A stretch of 64,000 bases of DNA from Agromyces aurantiacus (GCF_016907355.1 NZ_JAFBBW010000001.1:868001-932000), one strand, 5' to 3'; counted from the first letter of the stretch, positions 8,798 through 17,547 are shown. Notes: a model not told the origin generated them from the sequence alone. Numbers and translations are program-made.

Positions 8798-8816
8798 GGT
8801 CGTCGGGGAGACGACC
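8798..8816 (-). promoter_or_regulatory. Hairpin after the cysteine-rich leader ORF
   Basis: Perfect 7-bp arms (GGTCGTC and GACGACC) with a five-base loop start two bases beyond the stop codon of the leader ORF. A ribosome stalled on the cysteine codons, or one terminating normally, would affect whether this hairpin or an alternative fold forms, as in attenuation. No T-run follows, so control at the level of translation or Rho access is more likely than intrinsic termination. Confidence 0.5.
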
Positions 8817-8818
8817 GC

Positions 8819-8854
8819 CTAGCGGCGACAGCAGCGACAGGTGGTGGTGCTCAC
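8819..8854 (-). CDS. Cysteine-rich leader peptide (candidate attenuator ORF)
   Basis: GTG at 8854 opens an 11-residue ORF reading MSTTTCRCCRR, three cysteines in six residues, ending with TAG. A -10 box TAGCGT (8870-8865) lies ten bases upstream, so the transcript would begin only a few bases before the start codon. Short ORFs rich in cysteine are known in actinobacteria as cysteine-responsive attenuators of downstream operons. Here the downstream gene on the same strand is the 2-oxoglutarate oxygenase. The peptide is too small for statistical support; the residue composition, promoter position and following hairpin are the evidence. Confidence 0.6.
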   Translation of the reverse strand: MSTTTCRCCRR

Positions 8855-8877
8855 GATGCCCGACACGCTAGCACGGC

Positions 8878-9564
8878 TCAGGCGGGCAGCACGAGCGAGA
8901 CCGCGATCGCGAGCATCACGACCGCGATGACGCCGTCGAGGATGCGCCACGAGCGCGGGCTCGCGAGCACCCGGCCGAGCAGCCTCGCGCCGTACGCGAG
9001 CGAGAAGAACCACACCGCGCTCGCGAGGATCGCGCCGGCCGCGAAGACCCAGCGCTGGTCGCCGTGCGTCGCGCCGACCGATCCGAGCAGCACGACGGTG
9101 TCGAGGTAGACGTGCGGATTCAGCCAGGTCAGGGCGAGGCAGGTGAGCACGACCGGGATCACGGCCGGTCGGGTGAGGACCCCGGTGGCGGGGGAGGAGG
9201 CGCCCCCACCCCTCCCCGCCCCGCCCGGTGCACCGCCGGTCTGCTGATCCTCGGAGGACACGGCGAGCCCCGACTCCGATCCGCGCAGCGCGCGGCGTGC
9301 GGCGAGGAACGCGTAGCCGACGAGGAACGCGGCACCCGCCCATCGCGCGACGCCGACCAGCCAGGGCGCCGCGTTGAGCGCCGCGCCCATGCCGCCGACG
9401 CCGGCGAGGATGAGGGCCGCGTCGGATGCCGTGCAGATCGCCGCGACGATGAGCACGTGCTCGCGGCGGATGCCCTGTCGCAGCACGAACACGTTCTGCG
9501 CGCCGATGGCGACGATGAGCGAGAAGCCCAGGCCCAGGCCGGCGAGGAGCGCGGAGAAGTCCAT
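8878..9564 (-). CDS. lysE: LysE/ArgO family amino-acid exporter
   Basis: 228 residues with five to six membrane helices. The N-terminal GAQNVFVLRQG stretch and TWLNPHVYLDTVVLLG near residue 150 are family signatures. A glycine- and proline-rich cytoplasmic loop (about 103-130) is longer than usual and low in complexity. The protein exports basic amino acids, lysine or arginine. It is divergent from the LysG/ArgP regulator at 9634, the classic arrangement. A TAGCCT box (9576-9571) sits six bases before the ATG, so the mRNA is probably leaderless. Assignment to lysine rather than arginine is not certain. Confidence 0.92.
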   Translation of the reverse strand: MDFSALLAGLGLGFSLIVAIGAQNVFVLRQGIRREHVLIVAAICTASDAALILAGVGGMGAALNAAPWLVGVARWAGAAFLVGYAFLAARRALRGSESGLAVSSEDQQTGGAPGGAGRGGGASSPATGVLTRPAVIPVVLTCLALTWLNPHVYLDTVVLLGSVGATHGDQRWVFAAGAILASAVWFFSLAYGARLLGRVLASPRSWRILDGVIAVVMLAIAVSLVLPA

Positions 9565-9633
9565 GCCTCGAGGCTAGGTTCCGGGCTCAATGAAAACCAG
9601 CTCAGGATTCTTCATCAGCATTAGCATCACTTC
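9565..9633. promoter_or_regulatory. lysE-lysG divergent promoter region
   Basis: This 69-base gap holds two back-to-back -10 boxes, TAGCCT for lysE (9571-9576, minus strand) and TAGCAT for lysG (9622-9627, plus strand), each six bases from its start codon. Between them a loose dyad begins with TGAA at 9591 and ends with TTCA at 9614; it is AT-rich for this genome and is the likely LysR-type operator. Confidence 0.65.
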
Positions 9634-10545
9634 ATGCAGATTCCGCTCGACCTGGCCCGAACCCTTGCGACGGTGCTCGACGCCGGCACGTTCGAGGCGG
9701 CGGCGGCCGACCTGGGCATCACGCCCTCGGCGGTCTCGCAACGCGTCAAGCAACTCGAGCTGCGGCTCGGGCGCGTCCTCGTCGTGCGCTCCAAGCCCGT
9801 GCGCGTCACCGACGCCGGCGCGGCCGTCGTGCGGCTCGCGCGCCAGCTCGCCCTGCTCGAGCACGACGCGCTCGCCGCGTTCGGCGGCGGCGACGCGACA
9901 TCCGCCCGCCCCACGACCGTGCCCCTCGCCGTCAACGCCGACTCGCTCGCCACCTGGTTCCTGCCCGCGCTCGCGCGCATCGCCGAGCGGCACTCCGTCG
10001 TGTTCGACCTGCACCGCGACGACCAGGACTTCACCGCGGGCCTGCTCGAGTCGGGCGCCGTGATGGGCGCCGTCACCTCGCAGGCGACGCCCGTCGCGGG
10101 CTGCCTCGTGCGCCCGCTCGGGGTCATGCGCTACACCGCCGTGGCCACGCCGGGCTGGGTCGCCCGGTGGTGCCCCGATGGGGTGGACGCCGCGGCGCTC
10201 GCGGGCGCACTCGCCGCCGCGCCGCGGGTCGACTTCGACCGGCGCGACGACCTGCAGGCCGAGTACCTGCGGCGCATCGGGGCGGATGCCGCGGAGCCGC
10301 CGCGGCACTACGTGCCCGCGTCGAACGACTTCGCCACCGCGATCAAGCTCGGGCTCGGATGGGGGCTGCTGCCCGGCTTCCAGTCCGCCGCCGAACTCGA
10401 GCGCGGCCAGCTCGTGGCGCTCGGCGGCCCGCCCGTCGACGTGCCGCTGCACTGGCAGCAGTGGAACCTCGGGTCGCCGCTCCTCGACGCGATCGCCGAC
10501 GGCATCACGACCGCGGCGCGCGCGGCGCTGACCTCGGCGAAGTAG
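9634..10545 (+). CDS. lysG: LysR-type regulator of amino-acid export (LysG/ArgP family)
   Basis: 303 residues. The N-terminal winged helix (1-60) includes TFEAAAADLGITPSAVSQRVKQLE, written here only to locate the HTH at about 18-42. The effector domain ends with HWQQWNL near residue 275, which is typical of the ArgP/LysG branch. In Corynebacterium LysG activates lysE when lysine, arginine or histidine accumulate; the same role is inferred here from the divergent neighbour. The ATG is six bases after a TAGCAT box, so the transcript is probably leaderless. The stop codon abuts the stop of the convergent dGTPase gene with no gap. Confidence 0.92.
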   Translation: MQIPLDLARTLATVLDAGTFEAAAADLGITPSAVSQRVKQLELRLGRVLVVRSKPVRVTDAGAAVVRLARQLALLEHDALAAFGGGDATSARPTTVPLAVNADSLATWFLPALARIAERHSVVFDLHRDDQDFTAGLLESGAVMGAVTSQATPVAGCLVRPLGVMRYTAVATPGWVARWCPDGVDAAALAGALAAAPRVDFDRRDDLQAEYLRRIGADAAEPPRHYVPASNDFATAIKLGLGWGLLPGFQSAAELERGQLVALGGPPVDVPLHWQQWNLGSPLLDAIADGITTAARAALTSAK

Positions 10546-12060
10546 CTACAGGTTCTGGCCGATGTCCCAGAGCCGGTCGGGCCGGCCGTCGATCGCCTCC
10601 GAGACCGCGAGCGCCTGGTCGTCGGAGAGCGAGGCGACGTAGTCGATCACCCCTCGGCCGACGCCGAGCGAGCCGACCGCGGATGCCTCGGGCACCGGCA
10701 CCCCGTCGGGCGCCGACTCGCGCAGCCGCGCGTAGGCGTCGGTCGCGATCTCCACGAGCTCCTTCAGCCGCTGCGGCACGCGGTCGCGATCGTCCTCGTC
10801 GCGGATCCACGCGGTCAGGCCCTTCACCGCCCGCGTGAGCACGCGGCTGAGACCGCGCTGGTACATCACGATGTCGGAGCGGTCGAGGATGAAGTGCCGG
10901 TGCACGAACTTGAGGATCTCGACCTCGTGCCACGCCGGCCCGTCGAGCGTCACGAGTCCGGCGCGGACCACGCCCTCGGGCGCGGGCACGACCGACGACT
11001 GCAGGTGGGTGATCCACCGGTTCGTGAATGACGACAGGGCCCGCTCCGAGGCGATGGAGCCGTCGAAGGGGCTCGCGAGCAGGCCGTCGACGAGGTCGTC
11101 GGCGACGACGCCCACGGCGGCGCGGAACGTCTCGTCGTCGGCGATCCACGGGTCGCTCGCATTGAGCTTGCGCCGGAGCGCCTCGAGCGCGCTGCCCGGC
11201 GGCGCCGTGCGCCCGACCAGCTCGTCGGCGGCGAGACCTGCGAGCCGCACGCACGACTCCATCCAGCCGCGGAACTCGCGTGCCACCGCGCCCTGGCTGA
11301 GCAGGCCGGCCCGGTGGAAGTCGTCGACGTCGTGGATCGAGTACGCGATGTCGTCGGCGACGTCCATGATCGAGCACTCGAGCGACTGGCGCAGCGGCGG
11401 GAGGCCTCGGCGGGCCTCGTCGAGGTCGGCCGCGTCGATGCCGTACGCCGAGTACTTCGGCACGTCGACGCCGTCGGCCGTGCGCCGGAGGCCGCGCGGC
11501 AACGGGCCATCGCCGAGCGCGTCGACGTCGAGGAAGCGCGTCCACGGGTACTTCGCGACCGCCGTGCGCACCGCGGCGGTGAGGTTGAGGCCGCGCGGGG
11601 CCATCTCGCTCACGTCGAGCGCGGTGATGATCCGGTAGCTCTGCGCGTTGCCCTCGAACCCGTCGGGCAGGCCGAGCGTCTCGCGCGCGAGCCGGTCGAG
11701 CACGCGCTCGCCGAGGTGGCCGAAGGGCGGGTGCCCGAGGTCGTGCGCGCTCGCCGCCGCCTGCACGACCACCGCGTCGCAGCCGTGCGCGAGCGCGAAC
11801 GCACGGTACGGCGAGGCGGCGTCGGTGAGCGACACGGCGATGGCACGAGCGACGGCCGTGACCTTGATCGAGTGCGTGAGGCGGTTGTGGATGAGCGGCC
11901 CGGCGCCGGGCTGGGCGATCACCTGGGTCACCGCCGAGAGCCGCGAGAAGTACGGCGAGAACCGGATCCGCTCGAGGTCGAGGCGGAACTGCGAATGCTC
12001 GCCGATGACGTCGGCGCTGCTGCGCGGTTCGGGTACCAGGCGCGACGCGCGGTCGATCAT
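10546..12060 (-). CDS. dgt: Deoxyguanosinetriphosphate triphosphohydrolase-like protein
   Basis: 504 residues of the HD-domain dGTPase family, which cleaves dNTPs to the nucleoside and triphosphate. Metal-binding elements are visible: H63 in LTHSIKV, H106-D107 in SAHDLGHPPFGH and a later aspartate in MDVADDIAYS. Length and N terminus (HSQFRLDLERIRFSPYFSRLS region) match actinobacterial Dgt. It begins 13 bases after the aminotransferase stop with no clear ribosome-binding site, implying translation coupled to that gene. In actinobacteria dgt often lies close to dnaG, but no dnaG is seen in this window. Confidence 0.93.
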   Translation of the reverse strand: MIDRASRLVPEPRSSADVIGEHSQFRLDLERIRFSPYFSRLSAVTQVIAQPGAGPLIHNRLTHSIKVTAVARAIAVSLTDAASPYRAFALAHGCDAVVVQAAASAHDLGHPPFGHLGERVLDRLARETLGLPDGFEGNAQSYRIITALDVSEMAPRGLNLTAAVRTAVAKYPWTRFLDVDALGDGPLPRGLRRTADGVDVPKYSAYGIDAADLDEARRGLPPLRQSLECSIMDVADDIAYSIHDVDDFHRAGLLSQGAVAREFRGWMESCVRLAGLAADELVGRTAPPGSALEALRRKLNASDPWIADDETFRAAVGVVADDLVDGLLASPFDGSIASERALSSFTNRWITHLQSSVVPAPEGVVRAGLVTLDGPAWHEVEILKFVHRHFILDRSDIVMYQRGLSRVLTRAVKGLTAWIRDEDDRDRVPQRLKELVEIATDAYARLRESAPDGVPVPEASAVGSLGVGRGVIDYVASLSDDQALAVSEAIDGRPDRLWDIGQNL

Positions 12061-12073
12061 CGGCGGCGCCCGC

Positions 12074-13291
12074 TCAGGCGAAGAGGCGCTGCAGGCGCTG
12101 CACGCCCTCGAGCAGCGGCGCGTCGCCGAGCGCGTAGCTGAAGCGCAGGAACCCGCTCGGCCCGAACGCCTCGCCGGGCACCGCCGCGACCTCTGCTCGC
12201 TCGAGGATCAGGTCGGCGAGCTCGAGCGAGGTCGTGGGCGTCACGCCGCCCCACTCGCGACCGAGCAGCCCCGAGACATCCGGGTACACGTAGAACGCCC
12301 CCTGCGGGACGGGCACGGTCAGGCCCTCGATCTTCGACAGCTCGGCGACGATCGTGCGCCGGCGCCGGTCGAACGCGCGTCGCATCTCCTCGACCGCATC
12401 CTGCGGGCCGGTGAGCGCCGCGATCGCGGCACGCTGCGAGATGTTCGAGACGTTGGAGGTGAGGTGCGACTGCAGGTTCGCGGCGCCCTTCATGACGTCG
12501 GCGGGGCCGACCATCCAGCCGAGGCGCCATCCGGTCATCGCATAGGTCTTCGCCACGCCGTTCACGAGGATCGCCTGGTCGGCGAGGCCGGGGACCGCCT
12601 CGACGATCGACAGCGCCCGCGGCGGGGTCGCGGACTCGTCCTCGGCGTACGTGAGGTTCTGGTAGATCTCGTCGGAGATCACCCAGATGCCGTGCTCGAG
12701 CGCCCACTCGCCGATCGCCTTCACCTGCTCGGGCGGGTACACGGCGCCCGTCGGGTTCGACGGCGACACGAACAGCAGCGCGCGCGTGCGCTCGGTGCGA
12801 GCCGCCTCGAGCTGCTCGACCGTGACCAGGTAGCCCTGGTGGCTGCCCGCGAACACGTCGACCTGACGACCGCCGGCGAGCTTGATCGCCTCGGGGTAGG
12901 TGGTCCAGTACGGCGTGGGCACCAGCACCTCGTCGCCGTCGTCGAGCAGCACCTGGAACGCCTGGTAGACGGCCTGCTTGCCGCCGTTGGTGACGACGAC
13001 CTGGCCCGCGCCGACCTCCAGGCCGGAGTCGCGCAGCGTCTTCGCCGCGACGGCCTCGCGCAGCTCGGGCAGGCCCGCGGCGGGCGTGTACCGGTGGTTC
13101 TTCGGGTCGCGCACGGCCTCGAGCGCCGCCTCGACGATGTGCGCGGGCGTCGGGAAGTCGGGCTCGCCCGCCGCGTACGAGATCACCGGCCGACCCTCGG
13201 CCTGGAGGGCCTTCGCCTTCGCATCGACCTTCAGGGTCGCGGACTCGGCGATGGCGGAGATTCGGGCGGAGAGACGGCGCTGATCGGTCAC
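12074..13291 (-). CDS. Class I PLP-dependent aminotransferase (aspartate aminotransferase type)
   Basis: 405 residues, fold type I. The PLP lysine is K248 in [16 protein letters not shown], with N179 (SNPTG), D207 and R256 as other cofactor or substrate contacts. [10 protein letters not shown] near residue 40 is characteristic of the aspartate/prephenate aminotransferase subgroup. It transfers amino groups between aspartate or glutamate and oxoacids. The GTG at 13291 is seven bases after TAGGCT, so the mRNA is probably leaderless. dgt follows in the same operon. The exact substrate (aspartate versus aromatic) is not decided by sequence alone. Confidence 0.92.
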   Translation of the reverse strand: MTDQRRLSARISAIAESATLKVDAKAKALQAEGRPVISYAAGEPDFPTPAHIVEAALEAVRDPKNHRYTPAAGLPELREAVAAKTLRDSGLEVGAGQVVVTNGGKQAVYQAFQVLLDDGDEVLVPTPYWTTYPEAIKLAGGRQVDVFAGSHQGYLVTVEQLEAARTERTRALLFVSPSNPTGAVYPPEQVKAIGEWALEHGIWVISDEIYQNLTYAEDESATPPRALSIVEAVPGLADQAILVNGVAKTYAMTGWRLGWMVGPADVMKGAANLQSHLTSNVSNISQRAAIAALTGPQDAVEEMRRAFDRRRRTIVAELSKIEGLTVPVPQGAFYVYPDVSGLLGREWGGVTPTTSLELADLILERAEVAAVPGEAFGPSGFLRFSYALGDAPLLEGVQRLQRLFA

Positions 13292-13397
13292 GACTCCCAG
13301 CCTAGGATGCGCGGCCGCCGCCTGTCAGCGGGCCCGCGCGATCGCGACGCGTGCGCGGCGACCGGGCCGCCCCGCGCCGGGCTCCTACACTGGCGCC

Positions 13398-13790
13398 ATG
13401 TCGACCACGACGGCTCCGTACGACGGCCCCGAGGGGCTCTGGAACGCCGATCCGATCGAGCTGGCCACGGCGTTGTTCCGGCAGGCGTTCGCGCCGCTGG
13501 CGGCGTCGCCGCTGCCGGAGCAGCGGATCGACCGGTTGCCCGACGACCTCGCGGCGCTCGGCGGGTTCGCACTCGGGATGGTCCGCGTCCGCGGCCAGCA
13601 GCCCGGCGCCATGCTCCTCCAGCTCGCCCTCGAGTGCGTCCTCGTCTGGGAACGCGCGGGCATCGCCGCACGCGAGTCCACGGGAACGAACCTGAACGTC
13701 GTGCACGTCGTCGTGATGCTGCGCATGGGCGTCGCGGTGCTCGCCTCGCCCGACCCCGAGGCCACCGTCCGGCAGCTCCTCGGGCGCTGA
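13398..13790 (+). CDS. Hypothetical protein, 130 residues
   Basis: No family was recognised. The predicted protein is soluble and largely helical, with LPDDLAALGGFALGMVRVRG and ALECVLVWERAGIAARES stretches, and no signal peptide. Support for it being real is the TACACT box at 13386-13391 placed six bases before the ATG, the typical leaderless layout, and normal codon use with strong third-position GC. It is divergent from the aminotransferase gene and convergent with the small membrane protein at 13890. Confidence 0.75.
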   Translation: MSTTTAPYDGPEGLWNADPIELATALFRQAFAPLAASPLPEQRIDRLPDDLAALGGFALGMVRVRGQQPGAMLLQLALECVLVWERAGIAARESTGTNLNVVHVVVMLRMGVAVLASPDPEATVRQLLGR

Positions 13791-13825
13791 TCGGGCCGGC
13801 CGCCGCCGCCGCCGGGGCGCAGAAG

Positions 13826-13857
13826 GGCGCCGCGGCGGTTCCCCAGGCCGCGGCGCC
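13826..13857. terminator. Hairpin between convergent genes
   Basis: Ten-base perfect arms GGCGCCGCGG (13826-13835) and CCGCGGCGCC (13848-13857) with a 12-base loop lie between two convergent stop codons. There is no T-run; the hairpin could serve both directions. Confidence 0.5.
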
Positions 13858-13889
13858 GGCGCCCGCCCCCACGGGCGCGCCTCTGCGGG

Positions 13890-14297
13890 TCAGGCCTCCC
13901 TGACCGCGAGCTCCTTGCCGTGCACCGTCAGTGCGTAGATCACGAAGATGTCGAGCGCGATCACGATGAGCGACCACCACGGCTGCGAGGGCAGCAGGAA
14001 GATGTGGCCCACCGCGTTGAGCGAGGCGAGGATGACGGCGACCACGCGCGCCCACGTCGCGCCGGTGAACAGCGCCAACCCCACGAGGATCAGCAGGACG
14101 CCGATGAGCAGGTGCCACCAGCCCCAGCCCGCCACGTCGAACAGGAACAGCGTGCCGCTCGTGACCACGAAGTACGCGCTCCCGGGTTGCAGGATCGCGA
14201 TGAGGCCGTAGATCGCATCGATGGCGCCGGCGATGATGAGGATGGTGCCGGCGAACCAGCCCCAGCCGACCCAGCCGGTGACACGGACGTCGCTCAT
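13890..14297 (-). CDS. Small four-helix integral membrane protein
   Basis: 135 residues with four hydrophobic helices and tryptophan-rich turns (GWVGWGWFAG near the N terminus, WGWWHLLIG mid-protein). It resembles the DUF7144-type membrane proteins common in actinobacteria, which have no known function. The ATG at 14297 has GAAGGGAG upstream as ribosome-binding site. Its promoter region shares the gap 14298-14451 with the double operator of the divergent glycosidase, so the same repressor could affect both. Confidence 0.85.
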   Translation of the reverse strand: MSDVRVTGWVGWGWFAGTILIIAGAIDAIYGLIAILQPGSAYFVVTSGTLFLFDVAGWGWWHLLIGVLLILVGLALFTGATWARVVAVILASLNAVGHIFLLPSQPWWSLIVIALDIFVIYALTVHGKELAVREA

Positions 14298-14390
14298 GTC
14301 GTGTTGCTCCCTTCCGGAGCGGGCCCGTCGCCGGTCGGCGACGCCCGTGCCGCTCTCGCGTCACGGTACCGCCGGGCGCGAGGGGTCGGA

Positions 14391-14444
14391 TGGGACATTC
14401 GTCCCGTGCGAGAAGTGGGACGATCGTCCCACTCGTGCTAGCCT
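14391..14444 (+). promoter_or_regulatory. Double palindromic operator and -10 box of the GH67-like gene
   Basis: A perfect 18-bp palindrome GTGGGACGATCGTCCCAC lies at 14415-14432, and a related half-dyad TGGGACATTCGTCCCG at 14391-14406. Their centres are 25 bp apart. The first overlaps the expected -35 position of a TAGCCT -10 box at 14439-14444, which stands seven bases before the GTG start. The geometry suggests repression by a dimeric regulator bound cooperatively at two sites. No regulator gene is adjacent. Confidence 0.7.
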
Positions 14445-14451
14445 GCGCCCC

Positions 14452-17400
14452 GTGATGACGCGCCCCCGGCAGGCCCTGCGTGTCGGGGTCGCTGTCCTGG
14501 TCCTGCTCGCCCTGGGGGCGGGCCTGGCCGCCGTGCTCACGGATGCGCTCGGCATCCGTTCAGAGGCGGCGGAGATCCCGGCCGAATCTGCGGCAGTCGC
14601 GGAGGCGGCGCCCACCGTCCTGCCACCTCGGTTCAGCGGGATCGCCGCACCCGACCGGCCCCGCATCGCAGCGGCCCTGGCCGAACTCGACGACGCGGTC
14701 GCCGATGCCGCCGGCACCTCGGGCACGGCCACCCTCACCGTCGAGGCCGGGGCCGCCCCCGAGGACGAGTCGTATCGGCTCGAGGGCACGCCGGACGCGC
14801 TCCGCATCGTCGCCCCCGGCGAGACCGGCGCCGCCCTGGCCGTGCACGACCTCGCGGCCGCGGTGCGGGACGGCCGATCGATCGCCGACCGCCTCGGCGA
14901 GACGGTCGCGCCCAGGCTGGGATTCCGGATGGCGGACCTCGGCGCCGTCGGCGTGGCCGTCGACGAGCAGGCGTGGGCCGCCGGCGACGACTACTCGCAC
15001 AACTCGCGGGCGTTCGAGGACGTCATCCTGCCCGAGGCGCCCTACATCGACGAGGACGCCCTCGCCGTCGCGCGCGACGAGTTCGACGCGTACGTGGCGC
15101 ACCTCCTCGCCGAGGGCTACAACGCCGTGACCGTGCCGGGCCTGCTCGAGTACCTGACCTTCTCGGATGTCGGCGACGGCAGCGAGGTGTACCAGCTCGA
15201 CGATGAGCACGTCGCCCGGGCCCTCGCGATGCGAGACGCCTTCGGGCCGATGTGGAAGTCGGCGCACGACGCGGGACTCGAGGTGTTCCTCCGCACCGAC
15301 ATGCTGGTGCTCACGACGCCGCTCGAGCAGTACCTCCACGACCGCTTCGGGGGCCTCGCGACCGAGGATCCGGCGTTCTGGGAGGTGTACTCGGCGGGGT
15401 TCGACGAGCTCTACCGCGAGATGCCGTACCTCGACGGCGTGCTCATCCGCATCGGCGAGGCGGGCCAGGTCTACGACCTGCCCGAGTGGGACTACCGAAG
15501 CGAGCTCGCCGTCACGACCGTCGATGCCGTCCGCGCCATGCTGACGACCCTCCTGGCCCAGGCCGAGCGGTCGGAGCGCGAGCTCATCTTCCGCACGTGG
15601 AGCGTCGGCGTCGGCGCCGTGGGCGACATGCACACCAACCGCGACTCGTACCACGCTGTGCTCGACGGCATCGACTCGGACCGGCTGATCGTGTCGACCA
15701 AGTACACGCTGGGCGATTTCTACAGTCACCTGCCGATCAACGACACCCTCGAGATCGGCGACCAGCGCCGCATCATCGAGTTCCAGAGCCGCCGCGAGTT
15801 CGAGAACTTCGGCGCCTTCCCCAACGACCTCGGCCCGCTCTACGCGGGAGCGCTCGACCGGCTGCTCGCCGCGAACCCGCGCATCGAGGGCATCTGGACC
15901 TGGACGCAGGACGGCGGGCCCTGGCGCGCGGGGCCGCTCTCGCTCGAACTGAAGGCGGGGCTCTGGCAGCTCGCCGAGCTGAACACCGAGCTCGCCGTGC
16001 GCCTCGCGCGCGACCCCGGCACCGACCCCGCGAGCGTGACCGCCGACTGGGCGCGGCGCTGGTTCTCGGACGACCCGGGGACGGTTCGTGCGATCGCCGA
16101 GGCGATGGCCTCGTCGCGCGAGGCGATCACCGACGGCCTCTACATCGCGCCCTTCGCCGACCGCCGCGTGTACGCGATCGGGCTCGAACCGCCGCCCATG
16201 ATGTGGATCTTCGAGTGGGACATCCTCACCGGCGACAGCGCCTCGCTCGACGTCATCTACGAGATCTCGCGCGACCGGCTCGACGAGGCGATCGCCGGCG
16301 GACAGCAGGCCGTCGAGGCGGTCGAGCGCATGCGCGCGTCCATCGCGGCGACCGACCCGGCGACGTGGAAGGACGCGGCGCGGCACCGCGCGTTCCTGGA
16401 CACCCTCGATTACGAGGCGTCGACGCTGCACATGCTCGCCGACTACCGCGCCATGGTGCTGCACGGCGCCGAGTGGCACGACACGCGCTCCGCCGACGCT
16501 CGGGCGGCCTGGGATGCCGCGCGCGCGGCCTTCGTCGAGAGCGCCGCGTCGCACGAGGCGGCCTACGCCGGCGACCCCTACCTGCCCGCCTACAACCTGA
16601 CGGCCGCGCGCCTCGGGCTGGATCGCGCCGAGCGCGACCCGGCGATGGCGTTCGCGTCGGGGGTCCTGCTCGCCGCTGTGCTGGCCTGGATCGCGTTCGG
16701 CGTCGCGGCCCGGTCGCCACGTGTCGCGCGGTGGCCCGCCGCCCGCGCGGCGCGGGCCACGTGGATCGCCTCGACGCAACCGTGGCGCGCCGCCGAGGCG
16801 ACTGCGGAACTGGGTCGCGCCGATCGGGCCCTGCTCCTCGCCGTGCCCGCCGCGGGGCTCGTGCTCAGCCGCGCCATCCTGACCTGGTTCGCGGCGCCGG
16901 CGCACCTCGTCGCGACGCTCGGCGCCTGGGCGGTCTTCGCGCTCGTGCTGGCCATCGTGACCAGGCTGGTGCGTGCGCCGTGGCCGGCCGTCGCCGCCGC
17001 GGTCGGCGGGGCGGCGCTGCTGCGCGTCGCGCTCCTCAGCGCCGTGCTCGTGCCGACGGGGCCCGGCGGGTACTGGTTCGGCTTCTGGACGGACCCCGCG
17101 GCGCGCTCGCTCTACACCGCGATCGCGTTCGCCCTCTTCGCCTGGGTGCTCGTCGCCGGCGCGTGGGCGCTGGCCGCCCCGCTCGGGGGCCGACGGGCCG
17201 CCGGGGTCCTCCTGCTCGCCGCGGGCATCGCCCTCGCCGCCGTCGCGGCCCTGGTGGGGGTCATCGGGCTGGAGCGCGCGCTCACGGCCTGGAACGACCA
17301 GATGGCGCTCCTGCCGTGGGGCCTGTCGCGCATCCTCGGCATCACGGTCTACCTCGGGATCCCGGCGGAGACGCCCTGGTGGATCGCCGCCGCGGGCCTC

Positions 17401-17547
17401 GGCATGGCGCTCGCGGGCGCCGTGCTCGTCGCGATCGCCCGGCGAAGCCCCGCCCGCGGGGCCGGTTTGGCGGACCATCCGGCGTCGCATACACTTGGTG
17501 AGGTTGTTGAAGTCAGCCAAGATCGATCGCGCCCTCGAACGGTTTGA
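14452..17547 (+). CDS. Membrane-anchored GH67-like glycoside hydrolase with C-terminal multi-span domain
   Basis: 1031 residues. One N-terminal membrane segment (about 8-30) is followed by an extracellular region: a small alpha/beta domain like that preceding GH20/GH67 barrels, then a TIM-barrel segment. Glutamates in LIRIGEAG (about residue 336) and IIEFQSRREF (about 443) occupy places like the catalytic acid and base region of alpha-glucuronidases; this is a comparison from memory. Residues from about 733 to 1000 form eight or so membrane helices, not usual for GH67 enzymes. The GTG at 14452 fits leaderless initiation; ATG at 14455 is the alternative. The last 25 codons also contain the promoter for the tRNA-Trp operon. 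The substrate is unknown, perhaps a glucuronoyl or related polysaccharide. Confidence 0.75.
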   Translation: MMTRPRQALRVGVAVLVLLALGAGLAAVLTDALGIRSEAAEIPAESAAVAEAAPTVLPPRFSGIAAPDRPRIAAALAELDDAVADAAGTSGTATLTVEAGAAPEDESYRLEGTPDALRIVAPGETGAALAVHDLAAAVRDGRSIADRLGETVAPRLGFRMADLGAVGVAVDEQAWAAGDDYSHNSRAFEDVILPEAPYIDEDALAVARDEFDAYVAHLLAEGYNAVTVPGLLEYLTFSDVGDGSEVYQLDDEHVARALAMRDAFGPMWKSAHDAGLEVFLRTDMLVLTTPLEQYLHDRFGGLATEDPAFWEVYSAGFDELYREMPYLDGVLIRIGEAGQVYDLPEWDYRSELAVTTVDAVRAMLTTLLAQAERSERELIFRTWSVGVGAVGDMHTNRDSYHAVLDGIDSDRLIVSTKYTLGDFYSHLPINDTLEIGDQRRIIEFQSRREFENFGAFPNDLGPLYAGALDRLLAANPRIEGIWTWTQDGGPWRAGPLSLELKAGLWQLAELNTELAVRLARDPGTDPASVTADWARRWFSDDPGTVRAIAEAMASSREAITDGLYIAPFADRRVYAIGLEPPPMMWIFEWDILTGDSASLDVIYEISRDRLDEAIAGGQQAVEAVERMRASIAATDPATWKDAARHRAFLDTLDYEASTLHMLADYRAMVLHGAEWHDTRSADARAAWDAARAAFVESAASHEAAYAGDPYLPAYNLTAARLGLDRAERDPAMAFASGVLLAAVLAWIAFGVAARSPRVARWPAARAARATWIASTQPWRAAEATAELGRADRALLLAVPAAGLVLSRAILTWFAAPAHLVATLGAWAVFALVLAIVTRLVRAPWPAVAAAVGGAALLRVALLSAVLVPTGPGGYWFGFWTDPAARSLYTAIAFALFAWVLVAGAWALAAPLGGRRAAGVLLLAAGIALAAVAALVGVIGLERALTAWNDQMALLPWGLSRILGITVYLGIPAETPWWIAAAGLGMALAGAVLVAIARRSPARGAGLADHPASHTLGEVVEVSQDRSRPRTV
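17467..17495 (+). promoter_or_regulatory. Vegetative promoter for tRNA-Trp / secE region, inside the upstream gene
   Basis: TTGGCG (17467-17472) and TACACT (17490-17495) are separated by exactly 17 bases, a good sigma-A pattern. It lies within the last 30 codons of the glycosidase gene and about 115 bases before tRNA-Trp. No other good promoter was seen before the tRNA. Confidence 0.65.

Noticed and set aside
9179..9240. Frameshift or insertion in lysE at the Gly/Pro-rich stretch
   Set aside because: The frame stays open and the conserved second half continues correctly; it is a variable cytoplasmic loop.
12061..12073. Missing dnaG next to dgt
   Set aside because: dgt and dnaG are often neighbours in actinobacteria, but the sequence around dgt here is fully accounted for by the aminotransferase and lysG; it is simply a different arrangement.
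14560..17520. Long minus-strand frame of 986 codons opposite the glycosidase
   Set aside because: The predicted product is Arg/Gly-rich without motifs; the plus strand has signal anchor, barrel and membrane helices and a proper promoter.
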